Origin: Streptomyces sp. NBC_01351
GTDB lineage: Bacteria > Actinomycetota > Actinomycetes > Streptomycetales > Streptomycetaceae
Reading direction: 5' to 3'
Assembly: GCF_036237315.1 (NCBI RefSeq)
Contig: NZ_CP108356.1
Location: forward strand, 372,001 to 436,000
Length of the DNA stretch: 64,000 bases
The notes beneath the pieces are model-generated. The model did not search any database. It saw nothing but the letters and a program-made list of their open reading frames with translations, and was not told the DNA's origin. The translations under genes were made by a program, and so were the position numbers. Shown here one piece after another: positions 7,634 to 21,793 of this stretch; the first letter of the stretch is position 1; the number at the start of each line of letters is the position of its first letter.

Positions 7634-8149
7634 ATGACCGGACTCGCGGCCCGCCCGCTGCTCTACCTCGATGTCGACGGACCACTCATCCCCTTCGGGG
7701 CCGGCCCGTACCCGCGGGGAACCGACGCCAATCCGCTGCTCGCCAGGGTCGATCGCGCGCTCGGGCCCCTGCTCGAGGCGCTGCCGTGCGCGTTGGTCTG
7801 GGCCACGACGTGGATGGAGGAGGCCAACGAGTGCCTCGCGCCGCTGCTCGGCCTGCCGGAGCTGCCGGTGGTGGAGTGGCCGGAGCCGTCCGAGGAGGAC
7901 GAGCCCGGCGGGGGCGGCGGGTACCGCGGGCACGGCGGGCCCGGCAGGATCCACTGGAAGACCCCCGCCCTCGTCGGGCACGCCGCCGGTCGCCCCTTCG
8001 TCTGGGTCGACGACGAGATCAGCGCCGCCGACCGGGCCTGGGTGGCCTCCCACCACCCGGGCCGGGCCCTGCTGTTCCGCGTCGATCCCGGTCGGGGTCT
8101 CACCGGAGCGGACGTCGGCGCGCTGCGCGCCTGGCTGCTCAGCGGGTAG
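7634..8149 (+). CDS. HAD-like hydrolase, small
   Basis: 171 residues. It begins RPLLYLDVDGPLIPF: the DVDG motif I of HAD-superfamily proteins, with the nucleophile Asp. ATTW is a plausible motif II Thr, and VWVDDEI a plausible acidic motif IV. Members of this group in Streptomyces are usually annotated HAD-domain proteins of unknown substrate. There is a Gly-rich loop near residue 97. Its 3' end overlaps the convergent SWIM gene by 11 bp. Confidence 0.75.
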   Translation: MTGLAARPLLYLDVDGPLIPFGAGPYPRGTDANPLLARVDRALGPLLEALPCALVWATTWMEEANECLAPLLGLPELPVVEWPEPSEEDEPGGGGGYRGHGGPGRIHWKTPALVGHAAGRPFVWVDDEISAADRAWVASHHPGRALLFRVDPGRGLTGADVGALRAWLLSG

Positions 8150-10249
8150 CCGCCCAGGAGGCGGCCACCAGGAGGCGTTCCGCTGCCGCGAGGTGGGTGG
8201 CCGCGGCCAGCCAGGCCCGGGCGTAGCCGTCGGCGGAGGGGTCGGCGAGGCGGCCGAAGGCGTCACGGGGGCGGCGGTCGGCCTCGGCCGCGAGGGCGGC
8301 GGCCAGGTCCGCGGCCGCGGTGAGCCCGGCCCGGCGCAGCGGGCCGTACGCCGCCAGGGGCGCGTCCGCGCGGGCCGCCTCGGCGACGGCTCGGCGGCCG
8401 CCCGCGACCCCGGTTTCGAGGAGCCGACGGGTCCGCCACAGCGGGGAGTCGGCGAGCGGGTCCTGGAGGCCGGATACGGGGACCGGCTCGGGGGCCTGCT
8501 CCGGGATCGGCTCGGGGACCGGTACGGGGGCCGATTCGGGGGCGTCGGGCCGGGCCGGGAAGTGACCACCCTGGAGGCGGTCGTACCCGAGATCTGCGCG
8601 GCCCAGCCACTCCTCGGGCAGCCGCAGGGTGTGCTCCGCGCCGGGCACCGGGCCGACGGCGAGGGGGCGCAGGGTGGCGGCGCGGTCCAGGTCGGGGCGG
8701 CCGAGGACGCGGAGCGCGAGTCCGGGGTACGAGCCGAGGCGGCGGAGGTTCTCGACGTGGGGCAGCTCGGGGTGGGGGTGCGCGGGCAGCAGCCGCAGCA
8801 GCGGGGCGTGCTCGCGCAGCTCGCGCACCAGGAGGTGCTCGCCCGCCGCCCCGACGACCGTGACGTCGCAGCCGATCAGCGGGGACTCGGTTGCCGCCGG
8901 GTCGGCCGGGCCAGCCGGGTCCGCCTGGCCCGTGAGCAGCTCGGCGACGGCCTCGGCCGCCGGGCGGGCGAAGAGGGCGGCGGCGGGGCCCTCGCTCCAG
9001 GACGTACCGGGCAGCGGGGTCGCCCTGACCTCGCGCCCGGCGCCGAGCCGGCCTTCCGGGGAGACCGTCGCGCCGACGATACGAAGACCGCCGCGGGCGA
9101 GCCCCGCCTGGTCGAGGACGGCGCCGCCGAGGGCCACGGAGGCGGTTCCCGCTCCGCGGGCGCGGGCGAGGCCGCCGGGGCGCACGTCGGCGATCGAGTA
9201 GCGGGACCCGTCCGGGGCCAGCAGGTGGGTGACGACTCCCCCGTACCCGGTGGCGGACAGGACGGGTTCCCGGCACAGCCCGTGCACCTGGAGGCTGCCG
9301 CCCGGGGCGTACGCGCGGCGGGCCGTGCCGGGCTCGCCGGAGCCGGCGGCCAGCAGGGCCGCGGTGTGCAGGAGCGCGCGAAAGGCTCCGGTGAGGTCGC
9401 CGAGCCGCTGGCCCGCACGGCGCTCGCGGGCAGCGCGCAGGCCGCGTACCACCCGGAGGGCGGCCGCCTCGGCGCCCGGCAGCCCGGCGAGGCGTGCGGT
9501 GTGCGCCGCGCGCAGCAACTCGGCCTGTACCACGGCTCCGCCGGCCGTCACTCCGGCGGCCAGAGCCTCGGCCCCGGCCAGCCAAAGCCCGGCGGCGGCG
9601 CCGACCTGGGCGGAGGTGAGGGCCTTCGGCGGCGTGGAGCCCGCGGCGTTGGCGGCCGGCCCGGCGTTGCCGGTGGGCGCGGCGAGCGCGGCGCGGCGAG
9701 CGTTGCCGGCGGGCGCGGCAGGCCCCGCGGCCTCGGCATCCTCGCGGTCCCCAGCGGGCTCGCCCGGCGCGGCGGGCCTGGCGTCGGCGGTGGCCCGAGC
9801 GGCCTCGGGGTTCCCTGCGGGCCCAGCGTCGGCGGTAGGCCAAGGGGCCTCGGGGTTCTCTGCAGGCCCTGCATCGGGGCTGGTGGGCTCAGCACCCTCA
9901 CAGTCCGCGGCGGCCCCGGCCGCACCGGGGTTCGGGGTCGGGTCGGCGGCTTCCGGGGGTGGGTCCGCCAGGGGGGACGCGGCCAGGACGGCGGCGCGGT
10001 GGAGGCAGCGGGGCGCCAGCAGGCAGCTGCACGTGGCCTGTTCGGCGTGGCCGACCGTGCCGTCCGGGCCCGGCTTCAGGGTGACCAGGGCGTCTTCGCC
10101 GAAGCGGACGGTGACGCTGCCGTCCGCCGTACGGGTGGCGCCCGCGCCGCAGGCATCGGCGGCGGCGTCCAGCTTCTTGCGCAGCCGTGCCGTCAGGTTC
10201 TCGACGGCTTCGGCGAGCACCTCGGGGGCTATGGCGGGCAGTTCGGTGC

Positions 10250-10253
<4 letters not shown>
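8139..10253 (-). CDS. SWIM zinc-finger protein (YehQ-like)
   Basis: 704 residues. Near the N-terminus C75-x-C77-x5-C83-x-H85 (ATCSCLLAPRCLHRAAVL) is a SWIM zinc finger, a fold tied to nucleic-acid or protein binding. Residues about 95-230 are a low-complexity Ala/Pro/Gly/Glu linker with degenerate repeats. The remainder is a long helical/beta region with no named domain that I recognise. It starts with TTG at 10253, which overlaps the TGA of the upstream gene as TTGA, with GGAG 7 bases before it, so translation is probably coupled. It is the last gene of the five-gene set 8139-21721. From memory, E. coli YehQ is the counterpart. Confidence 0.82.
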
Positions 10254-14541
<4,288 letters not shown>

Positions 14542-14545
<4 letters not shown>

Positions 14546-15693
14546 CGCAGGCTCCCGCGCAGGTCCCACAGGCGGCGCCACATCGCCGAGCCGTCCTCGG
14601 CCCGGCGGCGGACGGGGCCGTCCCAGTATCCGAGGAGGCGGCCGTGGTCGGCGGGATCGTCCTTGCGGACCACGCCCAGCAGGTGCCCCGGCAGCAGGTC
14701 GAGCGCGTCCCCGCCCGGCAGGTACGCCGCGGAGATCCCCAGCGAGGCCGCGACCTGCACGGCTTCGGCGGTGGACATGACCGTACCGGGCCGTTCGACG
14801 TCCCACCCTTCGGCCGAGCGCCCGCCCCGCAGGTCCCGGAACACGGTGACGAGCGCGTCGAGTACGGCATCGTCCACCGCGAAGGGCGCACCGGCCCGCT
14901 GGACGGCCGCGACGGCCTGGCGGCGGATCAGCGCGGCCTCCGCGTCCGCGTCGGCGATCGGTTCGACGGTCTCGAAGTTGAAGCGCCGCTTCAGAGCCGC
15001 GGACATCTCGCTGACGCCGCGGTCGCGCAGGTTGGCGGTGGCGATGACCGTGAAGCCGGGGGCCGCGCTGACCACCGCGTCCTCGGTGGAGGTCAGTTCG
15101 GGCACGCTGACCCGCCGGTCGGACAGGATCGAGACGAGCGCGTCCTGCACCTCGGGCAGGCAGCGGGTGATCTCCTCGACGCGCACGACCCGCCCGGTCC
15201 GCATCGCGGAGAGCACCGGCGAGTCGACGAGGGCTCCGGCGCTCGGCCCCTGGGCCAGCAGCAGCGCGTAGTTCCAGCCGTAGCGGAAGGCGTCCTCCGT
15301 GGTGCCGGCCGTGCCCTGGACGGTGAGGGCGCTGGTTCCGGAGACGGCGGCGGCCAGCAGCTCGGACAGCATGGACTTCGCGGTGCCGGGCTCGCCGGTG
15401 AGCAGGAGCCCGCGCTCTCCGGCGAGGGTGACCACGCAGCGTTCGACCAGGGCGCGTTCGCCGACGAACTTGGGGGCGATGGCCAGTTTGGCGCCGCCGC
15501 CCGGCAGGGCGAGCTCCGTTCCGTCGCTGCCGCAGACGAAGGTGACGACGGCGCGCGGGGTCAGGGCCCAGCCGGGCGGCCGGGGGCCCGAGTCCTGGGC
15601 GGCGAGGAAGGCGAGTTCGGCGGCGTACCGCTCCTCGGCCGGGAGCACCTGGCGGGCGGGAGCCGCCGCGGCGGGCTGTTCGGTGAGGGTCAT
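14542..15693 (-). CDS. MoxR-type AAA+ ATPase (YehL-like)
   Basis: 383 residues. Walker A is GEPGTAKS (100-107), Walker B VVRVEEI (169-175), and sensor-1 the VIATANLRDRG segment; ALKRRFNFETV holds the arginine finger region. This is the MoxR/AAA_5 branch, whose members act with VWA proteins as chaperone-like remodellers. It sits directly before the DUF5682-VWA gene with a 4-base TTGA overlap, so the two are made together. The ATG at 15693 has AAGGA 6 bases upstream. The 179 bp between it and the 1661-residue gene hold a strong hairpin and a repeat tract, so it may have its own control point. From memory, E. coli YehL is the equivalent. Confidence 0.9.
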
Positions 15694-15703
15694 CAGGGTC
15701 CTT

Positions 15704-15769
15704 GAAAGGAAGGAAGCAACGAAGGAAGGAAGCAACGGAGGAAGGAACGAAGGAAGGAACGAAGGAAGG
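15704..15769. repeat. GAAGGAAGGAAC purine-strand repeat tract
   Basis: About 66 bp built of 16-bp GAAGGAAGGAAGCAAC units (two, the first one base different) and 12-bp GAAGGAAGGAAC units (three, one changed). The plus strand is almost pure purine; the minus (coding) strand is C/U-rich. It lies immediately upstream of the ATPase Shine-Dalgarno and downstream of the 40-base hairpin. No reading frame is supported here. Confidence 0.95.
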
Positions 15770-15806
15770 CCGGGCGTGGTGGCCGGCTCGCGCCACGTGG
15801 GGCGCA

Positions 15807-15846
15807 CCCGGTGCGGCGCGCCCGGCCAGGGGCGCGCCGCACCGGG
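15807..15846 (-). terminator. Strong 17-bp hairpin between the 1661-residue gene and the ATPase gene
   Basis: CCCGGTGCGGCGCGCCC pairs perfectly with its reverse complement across a 6-base loop. It begins 26 bp past the stop of the gene at 15873. It could end or attenuate transcription from the first two genes of the set, or protect the 3' end of their mRNA. The pyrimidine-rich RNA that follows on the same strand resembles a Rho-loading tract. Confidence 0.7.
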
Positions 15847-15872
15847 ACGAGGCGGTACGGGGTTCGGCGGCG

Positions 15873-18800
15873 TCAGCGGCGCCGTGCGCGGGTGCGCTTG
15901 ACCTTGAGTTCCTCGAAGCGCGGCCCGTCGCCCTCGCGGACCCGCTGCCAGGCCCTGCGGTAGAGGTCCGCCACCGGTTCGACGGGCACCAGCGAGCCCC
16001 CCGCCCGGGGGCCGTACATGGAGAGCTTCCACTGCTCCACGGGCAGGGTCGGGGAGGACATCTCCGACCATCCGCCCGGCAGGAACAGCGAGCGCCCCGC
16101 CCGGCTCCGGGAGGCCGGGACCACCAGGTCGGTGGCGGCGAGTTCGGCGCGGGCCGCCTTGAGGCGGGCGGGCTTCCAGCCGGTCCAGCGGGCGGTGTTG
16201 CGGTCGGTGGGGTCGGGCATGGCGAGCAGCATCAGGTACAGGGCGGCCGCGTCGGCGCCGAGGCCGTGTGCTCCGGCGGCCTCGGCGACCAGCTCGGGAA
16301 CGGATCGGCTCGGGTCCTGCGGCCACCAGGTGCCGTCGGCGGCCGCCGTGCCCGCGGCCGGGGCGCCCGGGTCGGCGAGCAGCGCGGCGAAGGCCGGGTC
16401 GTGGGCGAGCCGCAGGGCCGTCTCGATGCCGTTGGGCGTCTGGTCGGCGCCGCGCAGCAGCGGCAGGTACGGGTCACGGCCGGTGGAGTCCAGCAGTGTC
16501 GGGCGCAGCACGGGCATGGGCCGGCCGTCGTGCGTGGGCAGGATGACCGCACCGTAGCGCTCGTAGCCGTCCGAGCCGTGCCCGCCCGCCGTCGCCCCCG
16601 CCGCCTCCGCGGTTTCGGTCGGGGTGCCGGCCGCCTTCCGGAATTCGGCGAGGTCGGTGAAGTACCCGATGAGAAGGAGCAGTTCGGGTGCGGCCAGCCG
16701 CTGCCGTACGGCCGTCAGCGCGGGCGGCAGCGCCGCTCGTACCGGGTCGCCGGCGGGCAGCCGGTGAGCCAGCCAGGCCGCCATGGAGAGCGCTCCGGTG
16801 AGTACCTGCGCAGTGAAGGGCCGGGCGGCCGGTTCGCGGGGCTCCGCGCGGTCGCCCTTCACTGTCCAGGGCACGTCGACGGAGAGCTCGGGCGCCGCGG
16901 CGGGGTCGAGCAGGGCGGGCAGGGCGCGGTGCACGGACCATCCGGTGCGGACGGCCCGAACGGCCTCGGTGAGCAGCCAGTCGGGTACGGGCGTACGCCG
17001 TCCCACGCGCCGGTTCCAGACCTGCGCGGCGGCGGCCACGTCGGGGCCGTCGCTCCACAGGCGTGCCGGGTCGGCGGGCAGCAGGGCGCCGACCACCGCG
17101 CGCCGCACCTCGGCGTCGAGTCCGATGAGTTCGTCGCGGGCGTGTCCGGCCTCGGCGGACTTGACGCCGAGGGTGGTGCGCAGCGGTGCGGGCAGGAAGT
17201 GGTGCTGCCGGTCGTCCATCCGCGGGAGACCCGCGACCACGAGCCGGGCGAGGGTGCCGGAGACGCCGGTGAGGCGGGCGAACTCCTCGGCGGCTTCCGG
17301 GAGGAAGGGCGCCGGGCCGTGTTCGGCGGCGGCGGTGAGGAAGGCGCGCAGCCACCCGGCTCCGCGCTCCCGGTCGCCGAGCGGTGCCTCGCCACGCACG
17401 GTGTAGGGGCCTGGGACGGTGAAGCCGCCGGTGGGGTCGTGGAGCAGGGCGCCGAACTCGTGGCCGTCGGGGACGGATTCGGCGTGCTCGGTCAGGGCGA
17501 GGACGGCGCCGCCGCCGAGTGGCAGCAGGCTGCGGTGATGGAGTCCGCGGTCGATGCCGTCGGGGGTCCGCAGGTGGCGCTGGTCGAGGTGGAGCAGGAC
17601 CCGGCGCCACCGGTCGGCGGAGCCCTGGGCCGAGTCGAGGCCGAGCGCGTCCACCGCGTCGAGGAGGGTCAGGAGGCCGGCCCGCTGCTCGTCGGTGACG
17701 CAGAGCCCGGCGGCGCGGTAGGCGAGGGCGGCGGGCTGGTCGAGCCAGGGTGTCCACGTGATCGCGGAGTGGCGCAGGGCGGGCATGTCCCAGTGCAGGC
17801 GCCCGGGTGCCGCGGTGGCGTCGGTGTGCGCCCCTGCGTCGGCGAGTTCCCGCAGGAAGCGGTGGGCGGCGTCGCAGTCGCCGCCCCAGCGGTAGTAGCC
17901 GGTTCCGATGAGGCCGTTGAGGGCGTCGCCGAGCAGGATGTCGGTGGGGCCGGATTCGACGTCGTGCCGGGGGTTCGCGTCCGGGTGGAGCCGGGCAGCG
18001 ACGGCGTCCAGGGACTTCTGCTGGGCGAGGGTGAAGCGGAGCACCTCGACGATGCCGCCGATCAGCTTCGGGTCGGTGACCTGCGGCAGCGCCGCGCTCA
18101 CCAGGCCGGGCAGGTCGGTGACCCGGTCGGCCGCGGCTGCCGCCTTCAGCAGGGCGGCGACGGTGTCCCGGTCGGCTGCGCGCAGGGCGGCGGAACCCTC
18201 GGGGTCGCGGGGGCTCAGGGCGTACCAGTGGGTGAGCGGCGGGAGGTCGACGCTGCCGGTGGCGAAGTTTCCGTTGCGGTGGAGGTCGTCGCGCGAGCGG
18301 GCGGTGACCACGCCGTCCGGGTCGATGATGCTCAGTTCGCGCCAGCGCATGGACAGGCCGCGCGGCCGTTCGTCGCCGGGGAAGGTGAGTGCCGCGACGG
18401 GCATGTCGTGGCCTTCGGGCACGGTGACGGTGCGGCCGGCGGTGTCGTGGCCGTGCCAGCCGTGGCCGGGGAGGCGGACCGTGGCCCAGCCGAGGAGCCC
18501 GTCGGCGGGAGTTCCGAGCACCGATCCCGGTACGTCGGGCGCCGGGCGCAGCCAGCTTGCGCGCTCGGACAGCACGGCGGTCGACGGGAGTCCGCGGGTG
18601 GCGTCGGTGAGGAACGCGGGCCGGGAGTAGCGGCCGCGGGTGGAGGTCGCAGGGTCGTACTCGCGCCAGCCCCCGTCGTTCTCGTGGTCCCGGCGCTGCC
18701 ACAGCCAGTACGAGGCTCCGTCGGACAGCAGTTCCAGCTCGTCGGGGAGCGCGGTGTCACCGCGGTGCAGGACGCCTCCGCCGGTGGCGCGGCCGCCGCC

Positions 18801-20858
18801 GGACAGCAGCAGGGTGATGTGCTCGGACCGCAGCTCCCAGTGCCGGCGGTCGCCGTCGAGGGTGAGGACGGTGCCGGGCGAGTGGTGCCAGTAGCCCTGG
18901 ATCACCTGGGAGTTGTTGTAGGAGGACCAGAAGACGAGGAGTTCGCCGTCCACGTACTGGAAGGAGTGGCGGTACGAGTTTCCGGCCGGGACGCGCAGGT
19001 CGTGGGTGAGGACGGTGGAGTCGGCGTCGATGACCCGGACCTGGCTGTGGTTGGCGACGATCAGGTACGGCCAGGCTTCGACCAGGGTCAGGCCGTGGTG
19101 GCCCTGGCCGGGGCCGAGTTCGGCGACCGCGCTCTCCCAGGAGGGCCAGGTGAGCTCTTCGAAGAGGCCGCCGCGCAGGGTGCGGGCGAGGGTCTCGGCG
19201 AGGTCGGCGGCGGCTGCGGCGGCCACCTCCCCGGGGGCGAGTCCGAGGGCTTCGGCGGGCAGCCAGGACAGGCGCGCGATGGCCTGGGGGACCCCGGGCA
19301 GGCCGGCCGCGGTGGAGTCGCGGGCGACGTCGCGCACCCACTCGGTCAGCAGCGGGCGGCCGCCGGCCGAGCCGGCGACGCGCTGGATGATGTCGGCGCC
19401 GGCGTCGCCGAGGGCGTTCAGGGCGCGACGGAAGGCCGGGTGGAAGCGCGGGTCGGCGGCGATCGCGAGCAGCTCGCGGCGCTGGTCGGCGCGGGCCCAG
19501 TCGCGCAGGTTGAGCTGGTTGTGGCGGTGCGACTTCTGCTTGGGGTCGGGGTCGGCGACCGGGACCTCCAGCGTGAGGAGCAGGTCGAGGAGGTCGGCGT
19601 CCTCGACGCCCACGCGCAGCCCTGCCTCGCGGCCGGGGAGGGCGAGTTCGGCGCGCAGCCGGTCCGCGCAGCGGGAGACGAGGCCGAGCAGGGCCTGGGG
19701 GGTGGGGCTGAGGCCCCAGCCGGCGTGCCGGGCGGCGTGGAAGCGCTCCAGCCAGCCGGCGGCGCCGTCGGGGCACTGCTCGTCGGCGGGCAGTTCCGTG
19801 GAGACGAGGCCCGCGGTGGCGCCGGACTCCTCGAGGAGTTCGAGCCACAGGGCGGTGAGTTCGACGCTGTCGCCGCCACCGGGCGGGGTCAGCCCGAGCA
19901 GCGTGCCGCGTACCGCGGGGACGCTGCGGGCCAGCGCGACGAGCGCGCCGCGGTGGGCCTTCCACCAGCCGGTCGCGGCGCGCAGGGTGGCGGGCAGCGG
20001 CAGCAGCTCGGCGAGGTACTCCTGCTCGGCGCCGGTGCCCTTGAGTCCGGCGGCGCGGGCGAGCCGGCGCAGTTCGGTGGCGGCCTGCGCAGAGGGCGGC
20101 AGCCCGCCCGCGGTGCGGCGTACGCACAGCCGGCGGAAGCGGTCGTACGCCTCGGCGGGGGTGACGCGGGCGGCGAGGTCCTTGCCGTAGCCGGTGAGGA
20201 CCTTGACCGGCAGGGCGCCGGCCAGGGCGAATTCGAGGAAGACGGAGTCGAGCCGGTCCTCGTCGACGCTCAGCCCGTGCTGGGCCTCGGCGGTGCGGGC
20301 GCGGCCGAACAGCTGGGCGGCGTACGTGGTGTTCTCGACGGCGAGGAAGATCCGTGCGGTCTGCTCGTAGAAGACGGGCAGGAAGTGCGGGACGGATGCG
20401 GCGAGCCGCCCGGCCAGTTCGTGGCAGGCGTCGAGCGCGGCCTTGGGCTTGGTCTTGGCCTGCGGCGCGATGCGGTCGAGTTCGGGGACGACGGCGAGGG
20501 CGTGGTGGCCGTCCTCGGGGTGGTGTACGAGGACCCATTCGGGGAAGCCCAGTGCCTGGCGGCGGCTCAGGCCGACGACCGGCGGCTCGCCTTCCTCGGG
20601 TACGAGTCCCAGGAACCCGGCGGCCAGGTCCTCGGCCGCGCCCAGTTCGGCCGGGGTGAGCCGGACGACCACGCGGTCCTCGCCGAGGGCGGGGTGGCGG
20701 TAGCCGCGTGCGGTCAGGTCGACGGCGGTGGGCCCGGCGCCGGGGGTGCCGGGCGGGAGCACCGCGCCGGCCTTGAGCAGCAGTTCGGCCTCGCCGGGGC
20801 CGCTCGCACCGGCCTCGTCCCCGCCGTTGACGTCCTTCAGGTCCGTGTTCTTGCTCAT
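15873..20858 (-). CDS. 1661-residue protein of unknown function in the MoxR/VWA/SWIM set
   Basis: A very large soluble protein with no signal peptide and no clear membrane helices. Much of the N- and C-terminal thirds looks helical. The middle (about residues 640-860) is rich in beta-strand pairs with W/G turns, such as YLIVANHSQVRVIDADS, GELLVFWSSYNNSQVIQGYW and ASYWLWQRRDHENDGG, and may be a beta-propeller-like segment. No enzymatic motif was recognised. The C-terminus is basic (KVKRTRARRR). The ATG at 20858 overlaps the TGA of the upstream DUF4132-like gene (ATGA). In E. coli the DUF4132 part is the end of one long YehI chain; here it is a separate upstream gene, so this protein may be the remainder of a split YehI. 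Confidence 0.75.
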   Translation of the reverse strand: MSKNTDLKDVNGGDEAGASGPGEAELLLKAGAVLPPGTPGAGPTAVDLTARGYRHPALGEDRVVVRLTPAELGAAEDLAAGFLGLVPEEGEPPVVGLSRRQALGFPEWVLVHHPEDGHHALAVVPELDRIAPQAKTKPKAALDACHELAGRLAASVPHFLPVFYEQTARIFLAVENTTYAAQLFGRARTAEAQHGLSVDEDRLDSVFLEFALAGALPVKVLTGYGKDLAARVTPAEAYDRFRRLCVRRTAGGLPPSAQAATELRRLARAAGLKGTGAEQEYLAELLPLPATLRAATGWWKAHRGALVALARSVPAVRGTLLGLTPPGGGDSVELTALWLELLEESGATAGLVSTELPADEQCPDGAAGWLERFHAARHAGWGLSPTPQALLGLVSRCADRLRAELALPGREAGLRVGVEDADLLDLLLTLEVPVADPDPKQKSHRHNQLNLRDWARADQRRELLAIAADPRFHPAFRRALNALGDAGADIIQRVAGSAGGRPLLTEWVRDVARDSTAAGLPGVPQAIARLSWLPAEALGLAPGEVAAAAAADLAETLARTLRGGLFEELTWPSWESAVAELGPGQGHHGLTLVEAWPYLIVANHSQVRVIDADSTVLTHDLRVPAGNSYRHSFQYVDGELLVFWSSYNNSQVIQGYWHHSPGTVLTLDGDRRHWELRSEHITLLLSGGGRATGGGVLHRGDTALPDELELLSDGASYWLWQRRDHENDGGWREYDPATSTRGRYSRPAFLTDATRGLPSTAVLSERASWLRPAPDVPGSVLGTPADGLLGWATVRLPGHGWHGHDTAGRTVTVPEGHDMPVAALTFPGDERPRGLSMRWRELSIIDPDGVVTARSRDDLHRNGNFATGSVDLPPLTHWYALSPRDPEGSAALRAADRDTVAALLKAAAAADRVTDLPGLVSAALPQVTDPKLIGGIVEVLRFTLAQQKSLDAVAARLHPDANPRHDVESGPTDILLGDALNGLIGTGYYRWGGDCDAAHRFLRELADAGAHTDATAAPGRLHWDMPALRHSAITWTPWLDQPAALAYRAAGLCVTDEQRAGLLTLLDAVDALGLDSAQGSADRWRRVLLHLDQRHLRTPDGIDRGLHHRSLLPLGGGAVLALTEHAESVPDGHEFGALLHDPTGGFTVPGPYTVRGEAPLGDRERGAGWLRAFLTAAAEHGPAPFLPEAAEEFARLTGVSGTLARLVVAGLPRMDDRQHHFLPAPLRTTLGVKSAEAGHARDELIGLDAEVRRAVVGALLPADPARLWSDGPDVAAAAQVWNRRVGRRTPVPDWLLTEAVRAVRTGWSVHRALPALLDPAAAPELSVDVPWTVKGDRAEPREPAARPFTAQVLTGALSMAAWLAHRLPAGDPVRAALPPALTAVRQRLAAPELLLLIGYFTDLAEFRKAAGTPTETAEAAGATAGGHGSDGYERYGAVILPTHDGRPMPVLRPTLLDSTGRDPYLPLLRGADQTPNGIETALRLAHDPAFAALLADPGAPAAGTAAADGTWWPQDPSRSVPELVAEAAGAHGLGADAAALYLMLLAMPDPTDRNTARWTGWKPARLKAARAELAATDLVVPASRSRAGRSLFLPGGWSEMSSPTLPVEQWKLSMYGPRAGGSLVPVEPVADLYRRAWQRVREGDGPRFEELKVKRTRARRR

Positions 20859-21721
20859 GCTCCCGCGCCCTCCTCGATCTTGCGCCCGGCGTACAGCGCC
20901 GCGGCCATCCGCATTCCCTCGGACCAGGCCACCGGTCCGACCTCGGGCAGGCGCACCGCCCGGCCGTCCTCGTCGTGCCAGCTCAGGGCGCCGGTGGTGG
21001 TCTCGTCCTCGTAGTAGGGCTCGCCGATCCACACCGCGGCCTCCGTCCCGGCACCGGAGTCCCGGACCTTGCAGGTGGCGTAGCCGCCGGAGACCCGGTA
21101 GCCGAGGCCGGTGGCCCGGGCGGCGAGGCTGAAGCGGGTGGGGAAGACCCCTCCCGCGTAGTCGCGGACCTCGGTGGCGGTGGCGGCGAGCTCGGCGGGC
21201 TTGCGCCAGGTGGCCCGGTGGATCTGCTCGACCCGCTGCACGATGCCCAGTTCGGCGGCGAACTCCCGTACGTCGTCCAGGTCGGGCAGCAGCACCGGAT
21301 GCGGCAGGGTCACCGTGCGCGGGGAGAGCCGTACGGTCTCGCCGTCGAGGTTGACCACTTTCAGCTCGCCGGATTCGGTGGCGTCCCGCAGGAAGCCCAC
21401 CTCGTCCGGGTCATCACCGACGACGGCCAGGTCGCGCAGCGCGGACTGCCAGGCCTCGTCCGGCCAGACGCGGGCGAGCAGCGCGGTCGGTACCGGGAGC
21501 GAGGACACCATCCAGGTGTCGACCTGGGCGACGCAGGCCGCGGCGTGCCGGTCGAGCCATTCGGACAGCCGGCGCAGCCGGTCCACCTCGGGATGGTCCT
21601 TGAGCGCCTTGGGCAGGGTTTTCAACTGCCGGCCCGCCGCCCGGCCGGTGGTGGAGCGCGCCGCCACCCGCCCTTCCACGAGGGCGATCTCGTACCCCTC
21701 GCCCGCCGCCATCCATGCCAT
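20855..21721 (-). CDS. DUF4132-like protein, first gene of the MoxR/VWA/SWIM set
   Basis: 288 residues. The C-terminal half carries the pattern I associate with DUF4132 (MolR/YehI C-terminus): strands with VRLSPRTVTLPHPVLL, an acidic linker, RVEQIHRATWRKPAEL, and the closing 'VGPVAWSEGMR', which matches the usual 'vP.v.fSE..rd' ending. The family function is unknown. The ATG at 21721 follows a G-rich stretch about 9 bases upstream; an in-frame ATG at 21712 is also possible. Its last base overlaps the next start (ATGA), pointing to coupled translation. A GC hairpin at 21772-21793 lies in its leader. Confidence 0.65.
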   Translation of the reverse strand: MAWMAAGEGYEIALVEGRVAARSTTGRAAGRQLKTLPKALKDHPEVDRLRRLSEWLDRHAAACVAQVDTWMVSSLPVPTALLARVWPDEAWQSALRDLAVVGDDPDEVGFLRDATESGELKVVNLDGETVRLSPRTVTLPHPVLLPDLDDVREFAAELGIVQRVEQIHRATWRKPAELAATATEVRDYAGGVFPTRFSLAARATGLGYRVSGGYATCKVRDSGAGTEAAVWIGEPYYEDETTTGALSWHDEDGRAVRLPEVGPVAWSEGMRMAAALYAGRKIEEGAGA

Positions 21722-21771
21722 CAGCCCGTGCCCCCTGCTCGCCTGTACCGAACGGATCCGCGCAGCCCTGA

Positions 21772-21793
21772 CAGGGGGGACGAAGCCCCCCTG
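21772..21793. promoter_or_regulatory. Leader hairpin upstream of the five-gene set
   Basis: CAGGGGGG pairs with CCCCCCTG over a 6-base loop, 51 bp before the ATG at 21721. It could be a leader structure for the operon or a terminator blocking read-through between the two divergent genes. No promoter consensus could be assigned with confidence in the 204-bp gap. Confidence 0.45.

Noticed and set aside
15704..15769. GAAGGAAGGAAC tract considered as a CRISPR-like array
   Set aside because: No spacers and units too short; a simple-sequence repeat.
15702..21014. A 1770-codon open frame on the plus strand, antisense to the giant protein
   Set aside because: It is Gly/Ala/Val/Arg-rich filler as expected from the complement of high-GC coding DNA, has no domain, and the minus-strand gene has the better start, overlaps and composition.
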